From Mycoemilia scoparia (Eukaryota; Kickxellomycota; Kickxellomycetes; Kickxellales; Kickxellaceae), in assembly GCA_027575805.1 (NCBI GenBank), contig JANBPU010000025.1:62001-126000 (forward strand): 64,000 bases of DNA. Reading direction: 5' to 3'. A model generated the notes under the pieces. That model searched no databases and was not told where the DNA came from. It saw only the letters and a list, made by a program, of their open reading frames with translations. Both the position numbers and the translations under genes were made by a program. Shown here piece by piece: positions 1-10,400 of the stretch (position 1 is the stretch's first letter; each line of letters begins with the position of its first letter).

Positions 1-641
1 TTTTGGAGGCGATGCCATTTTGGTTGGTTTCTGTTGTATGTGTGTATGTATATGTGTAAATTACAACGACAAGATAGAAATATTATATATATAAGTCTTG
101 TCGGACCTTTAAAAGCACAAACAGTGAGTAATAAAATAATAAATACAATAGTGATCAAAACGGAAAGTAAAAAGACAAGAATGAATTGGACAAACAGCAC
201 GGATCATGTCAGCCCGGAAATATATCGCCGCATTCATTCACATCCACATGAAAATCTGTCAATTCTCTCTCTCTCCCACTTGCAAACAGCAGCAGCAGCA
301 GCAGAGAGGTAAAAAGGGGTGAATTATCCCTGAGATTTTTAAGAAATTAAACACCCGTCTTATTTGCAGATTGCTGTGATAGCAGAGTATCCTACTGCAC
401 CAACTCCTCTTGTACATTGTCCCAAGGCATGCATGTGCACTTTCATATAAGAAGCTTTTAGAAGCTCAAGAGCGCCAGACACTTAATCAACTACAAATAA
501 TAATCATAGAAGCCACTTTATTAGAATTTTGAAATGCTAAGGAAAATCACATAGCTCAAGCTTCTGAGCTTTACAGAAATAGTAGTCTGATTCATACCCA
601 TAGATAATACTACTATAACAAATGATCATATTACACACAGT

Positions 642-726
642 CTTAGACAGAAATAGGCTCTTGGAGATTGCACATAAAAAAGCACATGGTTGGGCCAAAG
701 CTTGAGGGTCTATTTCTGCCTGCCAT
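642..726. repeat. weak inverted-repeat element, family 3, copy 1
   Basis: The ends read GACAGAAATAG on the left and, inverted, GGCAGAAATAG on the right, about 60 bases apart. The right half, around TTGGGCCAAA at 690-700 through the terminal repeat, aligns with 20493-20535 in the MTM1 gene. This suggests a dispersed, decayed element. Only two copies were found, so the family is tentative. Confidence 0.4.
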
Positions 727-761
727 ACATTTAATTGATCACTAGCAAAATTTCACCAAAT

Positions 762-890
762 AGATCATATTTTTTGAAGGGTACCTTTTGGTGGCCAACT
801 ATTAAAGGGGCGATTACAGCCAAATGGGTGATAATATCACCATTTTTTCGCAAATGGCCACACTTCAAAAATAACTACCCAAATGCTATT
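762..890. mobile_element. MITE-like element, family 1, copy A
   Basis: The terminal inverted repeats are TTTTTTGAAGGG on the left and, inverted, GTTATTTTTGAAGTG on the right. The interior matches other copies (GGTGGCCAACTATTAAAGGG, then CAGCCAAATG). There is no coding capacity. It ends about 65 bases beyond the stop codon of the minus-strand SDS23-like gene, so it probably lies in or near that 3' UTR. Confidence 0.8.
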
Positions 891-955
891 GAAATAAGAC
901 AATACAGATTTTCAGATAATTAAAGCGAGAAAAGGTTTAAATTAAACTCCGACTA

Positions 956-3119
956 CTATTTAGAGCGCTTCAATAGGGGAAGCTCCCTAAAGATCACAGC
1001 CAAGACATCGGTAAGACTAATGACGCTGCAAACAGCATCCTCAAATGCACCAGAGAAGGAGACACGGCGATACCTCTCCGTTCTAGCCGAAATGGACGGT
1101 AATGAGTTTGGTATGACAAGCGAGTGGCGACGATGCATTGGGGCAGGCATCTCCGTAGCAGGGCTTGGGCTTCCTACGATGCTAGGGTTCAGCACGTTAG
1201 GCTCAGCACCGAAGCAGAGTGATGGCGAGTGGCCCAAGGGGGATTCGTTTGTGGTGACCCAGACTCTGTGAGCATTGGTCGCGTTGAGCTTGGTAATTAC
1301 ATGTCGAAGAGTGGCATTTGGCCTAACACCAAACACGGGAATACGGTCCTTTCCTTCCTGTATGCCCTGGTAAAAACGGACAGCCTGGACAAGGGCTATC
1401 ACGCTTCCATAAAGCAGGTGGCGGAACTGTTTGGTCACAACGTACTTGATGTCACCAAGCGACAGGTTTCCTATAAGCGTGCGATTCTCGTCTACTATTG
1501 CCAGCGACGTGATGTGCCAGCGCGATAGTAAGCCTAGCGCCTTGAGAACAGGGGCATCAGGATGGACGTACACTACACTCTTCTGCGTGAGCCCGAGCTC
1601 CTCAACCTATTCGTAAAACACAGACAGCAGGGTATTGGAATAAATTTCCACAATATGAGAATCATTTGAAGAGGTTCATGATGCTTTTATTATCAGAATA
1701 CTTGCAGATTCGTCGAGCAGAGTACTAAAATAGGGAATCGTGCTCATCTAAATGTTATGAAAGTTGGATACAAACATGCATCAGGTTAGCTTAACGCCAA
1801 TATAAGCAGCGATATTGCTTTTATGTTGGTTGCTTACATTATTATACAAAAACTCAACAAGCCTTGACTGGGTCAGTATCCCCTACAAATTGCCAATGTG
1901 TTATTAAATATACTCATGCAGTAGTGCTAATATGGGGGATTTCGACTTATAGCATAGAGCCCACTGCTACCTTGATTTTACCATCGCTGTCAGTCACAGC
2001 AACACGATGAGTTCCCATTGAGAAAAGCTCAACAACCTGGTGGATCGGAGTCTCAGGAAGGACGGTGTAGAAGGGGTTGGCAGTCGAAATATCTAGTATA
2101 AGGTTAATATTCAATTCTGTCAATACTGGTTCACCTGGGATAGAAACAGACATGAACTGTGATGTCTATATGATTTGTATACACACATATGGGCGATTAT
2201 TTTTGAAGGGTTTAAAGCAAATTGCATTTATCAGCGATAATGTAGGCTGGCCAGTATGCAAGTTGAAACTGGCCTACTCATAAAAACTGGCCCTTCAAAA
2301 ATAATGGTCCATATGTATCAATAAGCAGATGTGTTTTACTGACCAGATAAAAGGTCTACAGTAATAGGCTTCTTTTCACGCATGTACCTGGTCAGCTTGT
2401 GGTATTCAAGCTCTGGCGTGATCCATTCCATGGGCTCAGGAAGCCTAAAGGAACCGCCACCAGATGCGCTGCTGGTGCTGGCTCTGCGCCTAACAGGACG
2501 ATAATCCCTGGTCGGAATGCCACTGCTGCCCATGCTACCAAGCCGCCCCATAGTTGGAGACTCCGGCATGCTGCTGTTCGATGTGAAGCTAGAGCTGATA
2601 GAAAATGTGCTTGATCTCCTCCTTTCAATGGCGCCGGGAGATTCACTTATAGCGGGCGGGACCTCTCCATCAGCCGTTGGATTGGACAAAAACTTGCCAA
2701 ACATCTTCATGCGTCTCTTCTCTTCGGGGTTGGACTGAGCGAGGATCAAAAGGAATGTGCAAAGATCGTGTAGATCGAAAAAGCCGACGTAGACCTTAGC
2801 CTTGGAGTCGTATATTGGAACAGAGGATATGTGGTGCTTGATTAGGAGTTCGCTTGTTTCTTCAATACCAGCATCTGTCCCTCTATGCCCCACATGTCGT
2901 AGCAGTTTTGGTTAGATGCTGCTAGTTGGAGATAACAACACTAAAAGAAAGTGTTCTTGTAAAGATGCTTATACAATAGGATGGTTACATTGCTTACACT
3001 TGAATGATGTTCTGGTCGCATACAAGGTCACCAGCCTTGACCATCAACCAGTCCTGTTGGGGGCCACCCATAGCCAAGGGTGGCTTTGGCTGGGCTCTTT
3101 GCTTATAACTAGCCGACAT
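956..3119 (-). CDS. SDS23: Sds23/Moc1-like CBS-domain protein (six exons)
   Basis: Exons on the minus strand are 3119-2998, 2882-2344, 2134-1971, 1882-1838, 1747-1706 and 1606-956, giving 1563 nt and 520 aa with consistent phases. It holds four CBS-type segments: KAGDLVCDQNIIQV / SSVPIYDSKAKVYVGFFDLHD at the N-terminus, then THRVAVTD.../GILTQSRLVEFLYNN, then TSLAIVDENRTLIGNLSLGDI, and a C-terminal half ending VISLTDVLAVIF. A Ser-rich linker of about 90 aa splits the first pair. The EGKDRIPVF and VISLTDVL motifs and the overall order fit Sds23/Moc1, linked in yeasts to PP2A/PP4 inhibition, glucose response and cell-cycle control; that role is inferred from family. Intron 2 carries a MITE. The last intron (1705-1607) uses a GC donor (GCAAGT). 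The 3' end of exon 3 could extend two codons to another donor (GTGGGC), adding Val-Ala. The start at 3119 is the first ATG in frame with the CBS exon. Confidence 0.88.
2185..2318. mobile_element. MITE-like element, family 1, copy B, inside an intron
   Basis: The outer repeats ATATGGGCGATTATTTTTG and, inverted, ATATGGACCATTATTTTTG match over about 24 bases and end in TGAAGGG. The interior belongs to a second subfamily shared with copy H (TAGGCTGGCCAGT ... GAAACTGGCCTACT), which has its own internal inverted repeat. It occupies most of SDS23 intron 2 (2343-2135). The splice sites lie just outside it. Confidence 0.85.
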
Positions 3120-4192
3120 ATATCGTGGAGGAGGAGATAGGAACAGTGCAAAACCGAGAATGAACTAGCTAGTGGTGCTTGGAAATAAGGTTGTATAAAA
3201 GCCTATAGATGGACTTGCCGAAATGGTAAATCCAAGTAGACAGAAAGGACGATGAATTTGTATACAAACTTGTTGCTAACAAAGGTCTAGATAAAAGAAA
3301 GATGCGGTTAAAGAAGCACAGGTGTTTACAGCCGCAAAAGATCTTTTATTTAACTTCTGCGCGCCATAAAACGAATAAATCTCTGTAAGCATAGCACGGC
3401 TCTGGGACTATCTTTTTGGCTAAGCCTGGGGCGGTGATAGCATCATTAAAGCTCCCGAGATTGTTCGCCAGCAATACCTTGGAAAATTACTAGTGATCTC
3501 ACTATTTGTGGCCACCTGAAACTCCGGTATCGGCCATTGGTCTTCGTGAGTATAATGATTGGGCTTGTGATCACGCCTTCGTTTATGCGATTTCAGAGTC
3601 GAAATTGCTTATCCAAAATGCCCTCGGGCGAGCCATTACCTACACATAAATGCCATAAAGAACGTCGACTCCAATTGGCAAAATCAACAAACTTGATCAA
3701 AAGATTCTGGACTTTGCCTACGTACTTGCAACGGGCTTCTTAGAACAGAGCACGGGTGCTAATTCATGGCTGAGATAACGGCGGGAGCGGGTTAATTATA
3801 CGGAGGAAAGCCTTTGCTCTGGAGTCTAGAATCACACATTCTCTCCAGTGGGCTAGGGAATATAGCAGCAAAGGATGTGAGACAAGTGCCACACCCGAGT
3901 ACAGGCACAGAACATTGCCATTGTTCCCAGATTGACAGTTTTTTCTAATATCATTTACACACGTCAGTAGTGCCACATACCTCTCGCATCCTACATTTTC
4001 GCCAGCCTTGCCACTAAAGGAAGCTTCTAAAACAAAGTCGAAGGTTCGCTTTGTTGTTTATTTGGTTCTCCTTTTTGCACACTAGCAGTATATACCTTTC
4101 TTTTGTTAATACCCGCTCACTCACACCTACACACAACCCCATTAGACTTTACCAGAGTATTGCTCTTTTAAAGCATTGTTAATACTACTACA
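3120..4192. other. divergent intergenic region SDS23-like / VTI1
   Basis: No gene is supported. It must hold the promoters of the two divergent genes. The VTI1 side (4080-4190) is pyrimidine-rich, with CACTCACACC-type leader sequence. Short open frames here (for example 3537-3743 and 3764-3976) look random. Confidence 0.55.
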
Positions 4193-5503
4193 ATGAGTAA
4201 CCTAAGCAGGCTCGAAGGCTATTTTGAAGACCTTGAGGGTTTGATAATCGAAGTTGACCTACAAATAACGAAAACTCTACCAACTCTAAGTTTTGGTATG
4301 AATACACTCAACACATTGGCTCTCTTCTCCCCCATTATGATACACATTTAAACATTTATACTCATTTGTGTTTTCTAAACATTGTATTTTGTATGACTTT
4401 GTAAAAGGTGCAAAGCAAAAGGAAATTCGAAGCTGTCAGGCCAAAATAGAGGAAATTGGAGAGATTGTAAGTCCGAAGAACTTTCAAAATGCGTATTTAT
4501 ATATGCCAAGACCCAAATTGATACATTTCATATGTTTTTCTGGCTTCATTTTTGGGAATAGATTGATCAGCTTGAAACAGAGTCTTCTCTAGAACATAAT
4601 GTCAAAGAGTCTGACCGCGCTCGGATAAGAGAGTACAAGAAACAACACCAGGGACTTAAGGAGAAGCTGGTAAGGATTATTTCCAAAACATATCTTAAGG
4701 CATTTATTTAATATATCCATTTATGATTATAATATATATATATATAATATATATATAGCAAAATACGGTTAATAATGCCGATGGATCCTCGGATGGCGCT
4801 GTCAGACGTGAGCTGTTTGGAGACTCGCATTATTCAAACTCTGGGGAGATGGAGGATGCCGTGAATTTAGATCAAAGGTCTAGGCTATTGAAAGGAACCG
4901 AACGCTTGGAGCAATCCACCCAGAGACTTCAAGATAGTCATCGCATTGCTATGCAGACAGGTAACAATAGCTTTGATAATTTGAATTTGACATTTTATTG
5001 CTGGTGATGCTATAATGGTGAATTTTAATATCTTGCATATATTTATATATATATTTAATTTCATTTAGAATCTGTTGGTATTGATATATTGGGCCACCTT
5101 AGGTCACAAAGAGAGCAAATCCAAAATACTCGCAACTCTGTAAGATACATTCTACACACCCCCATTTATTAATTCACATGCAAAAACATTATATTTATAT
5201 GATTTATAAAACCTTTGTAATGTTGCTGTGACTATAGCTTATGCAAGCAGATGAAAATATTGATCGGTCCCAAAGAACATTAAAGGTTATGGCTCGCAGG
5301 TAAAGAATACATACACTCATTTAGGGATATTACATCTTCTGCAACATTAAACAAGTACTAAATATATGAATAATCTAATTCCTAACAAATCTTTTGCGAA
5401 TTTCGACTATAGGATGATGCACAATAAGATGATTACAATGGGCATTGTCGCTGTGGTTGTCTTCTTTATAATTATGTTGTTATACTTTAAGCTATTTCGT
5501 TAG
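4193..5503 (+). CDS. VTI1: Vti1 v-SNARE (seven exons)
   Basis: Exons are 4193-4295, 4408-4466, 4562-4669, 4759-4960, 5069-5139, 5238-5299 and 5413-5503 (696 nt, 231 aa, the usual Vti1 length), all with GT-AG borders. The N-terminal three-helix region starts LSRLEGYFEDLEGLI. A Qb SNARE motif runs from about residue 135 (RLLKGTERLEQSTQRLQ ... SIGIDILGHLRSQREQI-like spacing), followed by a C-terminal membrane anchor of about 20 hydrophobic residues (MGIVAVVVFFIIMLLYF) with a two-residue lumenal tail after KLF. Vti1 pairs with several syntaxins in Golgi-endosome-vacuole fusion. Its 3' end converges on the TXNDC9-like gene, with only 137 bases between stop codons. Confidence 0.93.
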
Positions 5504-5640
5504 ATGATACATACAAACACTCTAGCATTATTATACATGCATTGATATTTGACACTTTTTCACCGTTTGCCTATTTTTCTTTCAGTACAAGTCATGTTCT
5601 TTTATTATTAAACGCCATTATTATTACTTTTAGTATCTCT

Positions 5641-6565
5641 TTAGTCATCAGAATGATAGTAGTAATCTTCGTCTTTATCAATAGAGTCTTGGTTGTATTT
5701 ATGGGCACTGCTTTCACCCTCATCGAGCTTGATTGCACCGCCCTTGGCTAGCCTTTTTTCCAGATTCTGGGTCTTGAAGTCGTCAACATTTCCAAGTTCT
5801 TCAAATCCAACGATTCTAAATGGATATAAATAAATACGTTGGTATACTTTTTTATCAAAATATAGTTGATGGAGTTGATATAATTGTACTGCCAGAACTG
5901 TACACATACCTATCAACAACCTTGTTGCCTTTGAACACTACAATACAAGGCAGGACTCTGACTCCCAGCTTCTGAACCAAAAAGGGCATCTTTTCGACAT
6001 TAGCCTTGACAAACCTCGTTTTAAAATGCCGTGGTGCCAGTTTCTATGAAAGAAGTAGCAAGAAAAGGGAACAAAAAGGTTATATTGGGCCACATCAGAA
6101 GCTTACCTACATTATATATGTAGATGAGCTTATGTTTGCAATGTAACATTAAAGTACCTCTAAATGGCTATCAATAATTTTACACCTGGTAAAATCCTTA
6201 TGATAAAAGTGGGCTATGACAGGCTGCTTGGTATTTACTGGCAGAACAACCATATCCTTCTCTTCAATGATCTCGGTGTATTCGCCATGATGCTCGCTTT
6301 TCAACTTCTGCATATTGTCCATCCTGTATACGTATAGATATATTTGCAACAATAATTATTTTCAGGTACTTCTGGTGGCTTTAGTCATATTTCGCAATTT
6401 TTAAACATACTCATTTTTAAGCTGTTGTAGACGCATCTCACGTAGCTTTTCAAACTCAGGGTCCAGCTCTAGCTCTTGCAAAAGCTCGTCCTCTGACAGT
6501 GCATCGGACCCATCATCCAAAACGCGTTGTGCTTGCGATTCAATCTTGTTCTTTATGGTACCCAT
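5641..6565 (-). CDS. PLP1: phosducin-like thioredoxin-fold protein (TXNDC9/Plp1), four exons
   Basis: Exons are 6565-6411, 6323-6158, 6043-5910 and 5815-5641 (630 nt, 209 aa). A charged N-terminal helix (ELLQELELDPEFEKLREMR) precedes a thioredoxin-like fold with VIAHFYHKDFTRCKIIDSHL, VKANVEKMPFLVQKLGVRVL and PCIVVFKGNKVVDRIVGFEE. The normal CxxC is reduced to a single Cys, as in this family, so it is not a redox enzyme. Plp1/TXNDC9 proteins work with the CCT chaperonin in tubulin and actin folding; this is known of the family. The acidic C-terminal tail ends YYYHSDD. Upstream lies tRNA-Tyr; the promoter sits in 6566-6835. Confidence 0.9.
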
Positions 6566-6824
6566 TGTTTCGATTCTCGTCCAGCAAAAAATAATTAAAG
6601 TGACACAATATTATTTCGTTTTGAACTATATGATGTAGATGGCATATTAAGTAGTGCAATAGAAAAATTGAAAAATAGCGTTTTATGGGTTATGGATATT
6701 ATCATGTTATTTATGGGCGTTGAAGGTTAAGATTAATTTTAGTTGGAATTTTAGTTATTAGAAAAGGTTGTATTAGTTGGTTAAACTGTTATCGTATAAC
6801 CATTCACCGCTTCTATAAAAAGTG

Positions 6825-6830
6825 AAAAAA
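6825..6830 (-). terminator. RNA polymerase III terminator
   Basis: A run of six T on the minus strand lies 5 bases beyond the tRNA-Tyr 3' end, as expected for Pol III termination. Confidence 0.75.
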
Positions 6831-6835
6831 GAGCA

Positions 6836-6922
6836 TCCGAGAACCCGGATTTGAACCAGGGACCTGCTGATTACTGATGAAACTCTACAGTCAGCCGCTA
6901 CTACCAACTGAGCTATTCTCGG
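6836..6922 (-). tRNA. tRNA-Tyr(GTA) with 13-base intron
   Basis: On the minus strand the acceptor arm CCGAGAA pairs with TTCTCGG, followed by discriminator A. The D arm carries the A-box-like TAGCTCAGTTGGTAGTAGC, and the T arm CCTGG-TTCAAAT-CCGGG holds the B box. The anticodon stem GCTGA/TCAGC encloses loop CTGTAGA once a 13-base intron, starting one base 3' of the anticodon, is removed. GTA gives tyrosine, and fungal tRNA-Tyr genes usually carry such an intron. The D stem has one weak pair (C with T) and a slightly long loop, which does not look disabling. Confidence 0.95.
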
Positions 6923-7400
6923 AGGATGCAAAAATTTTCACTTAATGCTATATATAGGAAACTTAATAACATGATTAGAATTTAATCTTTAAACAACTCA
7001 TCACCTCACCCTCACCTCACCCTCACCTTTCTCCAAATAGAATTTATTCAACTTTATCGCTATAATATTGTTAAGCCCTTATCTCATATTTTCACAATGA
7101 TATCCATTTACCACATAATACTGCCACGAATTTCTCATATGTGATGCCAAGCCTAGGTTGTCTGGAACAACTTTGAACTGTCAAGTAAGTTGTATAATCA
7201 ATAATCTTTTTTTTAAATAACAAACGCATTGATTCCTAGATTATAGACCACTCAAAATGTGTGTGTTGTGGGTGTAATAAGTTGTGGTCTTGAATTTTGA
7301 ATATATTTTTCGAATATAAATTATAATGCTTAATTTCAGCTATAGTTTGCATTCCATTGTTTATTAGAATCAAAAAAGCACAGATACCAAACAAACAAGA
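6923..7400. other. intergenic with short tandem repeat
   Basis: At 7001-7027 an 11-base unit (CACCTCACCCT-like) is repeated. The rest is AT-rich and holds the 3' flank of CFT1. No gene is seen. Confidence 0.5.
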
Positions 7401-10400
7401 CTAGAATATATCAGCCAGAGATTCAAACTGCATAAGCTCAGTAAGAACCCTGTCAGCCGTGGTTCCGACCTGCTGAGTCACTTCGCGCTGTCTCTGTAAT
7501 GACCCGTTAACAAAGTACCACTGCATCTGGTCGCCATCCAGAACCAGGCGCTGGGGGTTCTGATCACCTCTCAAATGACTGGGAACCATCCTAAATGCCC
7601 TGGGGTTTAATCCAGCATTTTGTGGGATAGTATGTGTGAGTCTCGAGTTGACCATGTTCATTCTCTTGAATGTTCGCTCTGGAACGGAAACAAGTGAGTA
7701 CATTGCTCCACTTCGTGTGGCAATGATTGTTACTTGACTGCCTTCAAATACACCAGCACCTCCGCTGCTGTCATTGGTATCATTGATAACCTGTGTTGCT
7801 GACTTTCCATCCGCGATAATTTGTGAATCCTGTCGCTGCTTCCAGAACCGTTTAATACACGTGATTCCCGATCCAAGGTGATATTCTCCCTTCCTAAGAA
7901 GCCTTTGTCCGGCATACGAGCGTGTATGATAAGGCGAATACGTAAACACATGCATGTTTCCATCCAGTACATCAGCAACCAAAATTGCCAGCCTATCCTT
8001 TCCAACCACATGGTAGTCAACCATCGACACTGGCAGTTCAGAATTGTAGTCCACTCCGAGTACCTGCAACTTTGTCGGATCCTCCTCCTGGAATCCCACA
8101 AACCAGACTCCTTTGACCAGATCGCCAATTATCAAAAAGTTTCTTAAGGAGACCATCGAAGTTATATAGCACTGGCAGTCCAAGAATGCCACGCTGACAA
8201 GATTCTCATTATCCTCGAAGCTCTGGACATACAGTTTGCTTCCAATCGACATCACCAAGTTGCCCTTGAGCTCTTCAATTGCGCTGATGGCTCCCTTGAA
8301 TTCTTTCTGGTACCTGAGCTTGAGTTTGCGGTTAGTCTGGGGCCGTCCTGGCTGTGGCACAACTTCGTGGACCTCCCAAATGTACACCTTTCCACGCGTA
8401 GTTACTTCCTCGCCCAGAACAAATGTCGTGCCAACTACCAGGAAATCTTTGCGGCCAGTGTCTGTCTCTTTGGATTCTAGTGACATACATTTGATGGCCG
8501 TGACATGCTCGTTGAGCTGAAACTGGTGCACATCGACTGTTTCCAATCCCACCGGGGCAACCAGCTCTAGCTGGAACCTGGGCACTTGTGGTGGCACACT
8601 GGTAGTTGCTACGTCTGATCGTTCGTGTTCGGGGATCAGCGGAGGTGCTACCATCGAGTTTGGATCTATAGTCACCGCATCCGATGCCTTTGCCTCTGCC
8701 AAAGCAACCTCAGGATCTTGCTCTTTTAGGTAGAAGGGCTTTGTAGTGCATGTTATAATTCCATAGTCGCCAGATGTGGGATGGTAGGCAATGCTAGCTG
8801 CTGCCAGGGATCCTACACCAGTCTTTGGACCGATTGGGATATGTCTCATAGGCCATGGCTGGCTATAGTCGATTCCATTGTCTGGAAGGGTGGCAATTAG
8901 AAGCGAGCCATTCTGGGTGATGGCAACTATTCCATTTTCACACATCGCAGGCTGATTGAATGTGCCAAATGAACTGATGGGATGAAGTTGTGCTGGGGAC
9001 AATGTAATGACAGAAGATCCTCCAATGCCACCAGTGTTCCTCTCATTGGTATTATCATTGTTTTTTGTGAGGGTATCTGCTGATATGGTAGACCGAGAAC
9101 CATCGCCACTTTCCAATATAAAGTTTTCAGGAACTCGCATCCGGTGTACTCTAACAGATTTATGATCACCTGCTACTATCCACATTGGCTGTGCACCAGC
9201 CACAAACACACCACTTCCCTTGAATCCACTTACATTGTCAAATGGCATGATCTTGCTGTACCTGATCCTTGAACTAGGTGGACGCTCCTCATATGCTTCC
9301 TCAAAATCGAATGGTAGAGACTCAAGCTCTGAAACTAATGGTTCCTCAACATTATCGTCACCACCATTATCAGCAGGAGCACTTTCGTCCTTCTTTGAAT
9401 CTTCTTCATCCAACTTGGGCTTGCCTAGATCATTTTTGCTGTCATCATCGCCATCTGCTGTTTTCTTATCTTTGGATTTAACATCATTGGCTGTGTTTGC
9501 TTTCTGATCTGATTCCGGGGATCCTTGGGCTTCCTTTTCTTTGTTCTGGACCTCAATTTGCTTTCTAAGCATCCAGGATTGTTTCATGTAATCGGGGAAA
9601 TACGAAATGGTATCAAGGCCAACTCGAACAAATCTCACCGGTAAGCATGCTCTTTGCAAGACATCATCACTGGTGGTTGTGGGTATAAATGCCTTGTACA
9701 AAGCGAGTTCAGATGCAGTAGTCAACACTACCAAATAGACATCGCCTCTTTCATCCTTGTCAATGTCTTCTCCAACCACAGCAATAGAAATCTGGTCTAT
9801 ATGTCTTGCCCCACCAGAAGATGTCAGAGATGGCAGCTCAAATGGGTATTTGTCAATAGGGCTTGGGTTAGAATCTTTGTTATTATCATTACCGAGATTT
9901 GGTACAACCTGCTCTGCCTTTTCAGAACCACTGAGTGCAGAAGCAGATATTGTTTTGTCTTCATTGTTTGTTTGTTTTATACCGTCATTAGAAATAGTTG
10001 AACTCAGGTAATCAAAGTTCTCTAACAGCTCTGGCAACAAATCAAACCTAGGCATCCGCCACACAATCTTGAATGAAATAACATTATATATCGCTAAATC
10101 ACCGTTGCTCAAGTGTGCCAAAATGTACCAGCCGCCGCCGTAATACTGTGATGATCCACTGAAATCATTGGCTGCACTTTCAAACAGATCAGAAATTTCC
10201 TCGGTCGCTTCTGTGGTTGCTTGAGTCTTTGCGACCTTGACCTGCTTTCCATCTGCATTGGAATCAGATGTTGGTGATGAAGTTGTTTTAGAAGCAGAGT
10301 CATCTCGCTTACGTTTCTTGTCAGTGTTATAAAGCCCCTTGTCTTCAGAATTCAAATCAAATTGTTCAGTGCCAGTATTATGTGACAAAGCTAAAGGAGT

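Larger units (their letters stand above)
1..955. other. intergenic, left edge
   Basis: No convincing gene is seen. It holds a CT-rich tract followed by a short CAG run (about 287-303), one copy of a weak inverted-repeat family (642-726) and one MITE-like element (762-890). A 92-codon open frame from 34 is low-complexity and has no recognisable domain. The right end is the 3' flank of the SDS23-like gene on the minus strand. Confidence 0.6.

Noticed and set aside
34..312. 92-codon open frame at the left edge
   Set aside because: It is low-complexity, driven by CT and CAG runs, with no domain and no intron or homology signal.
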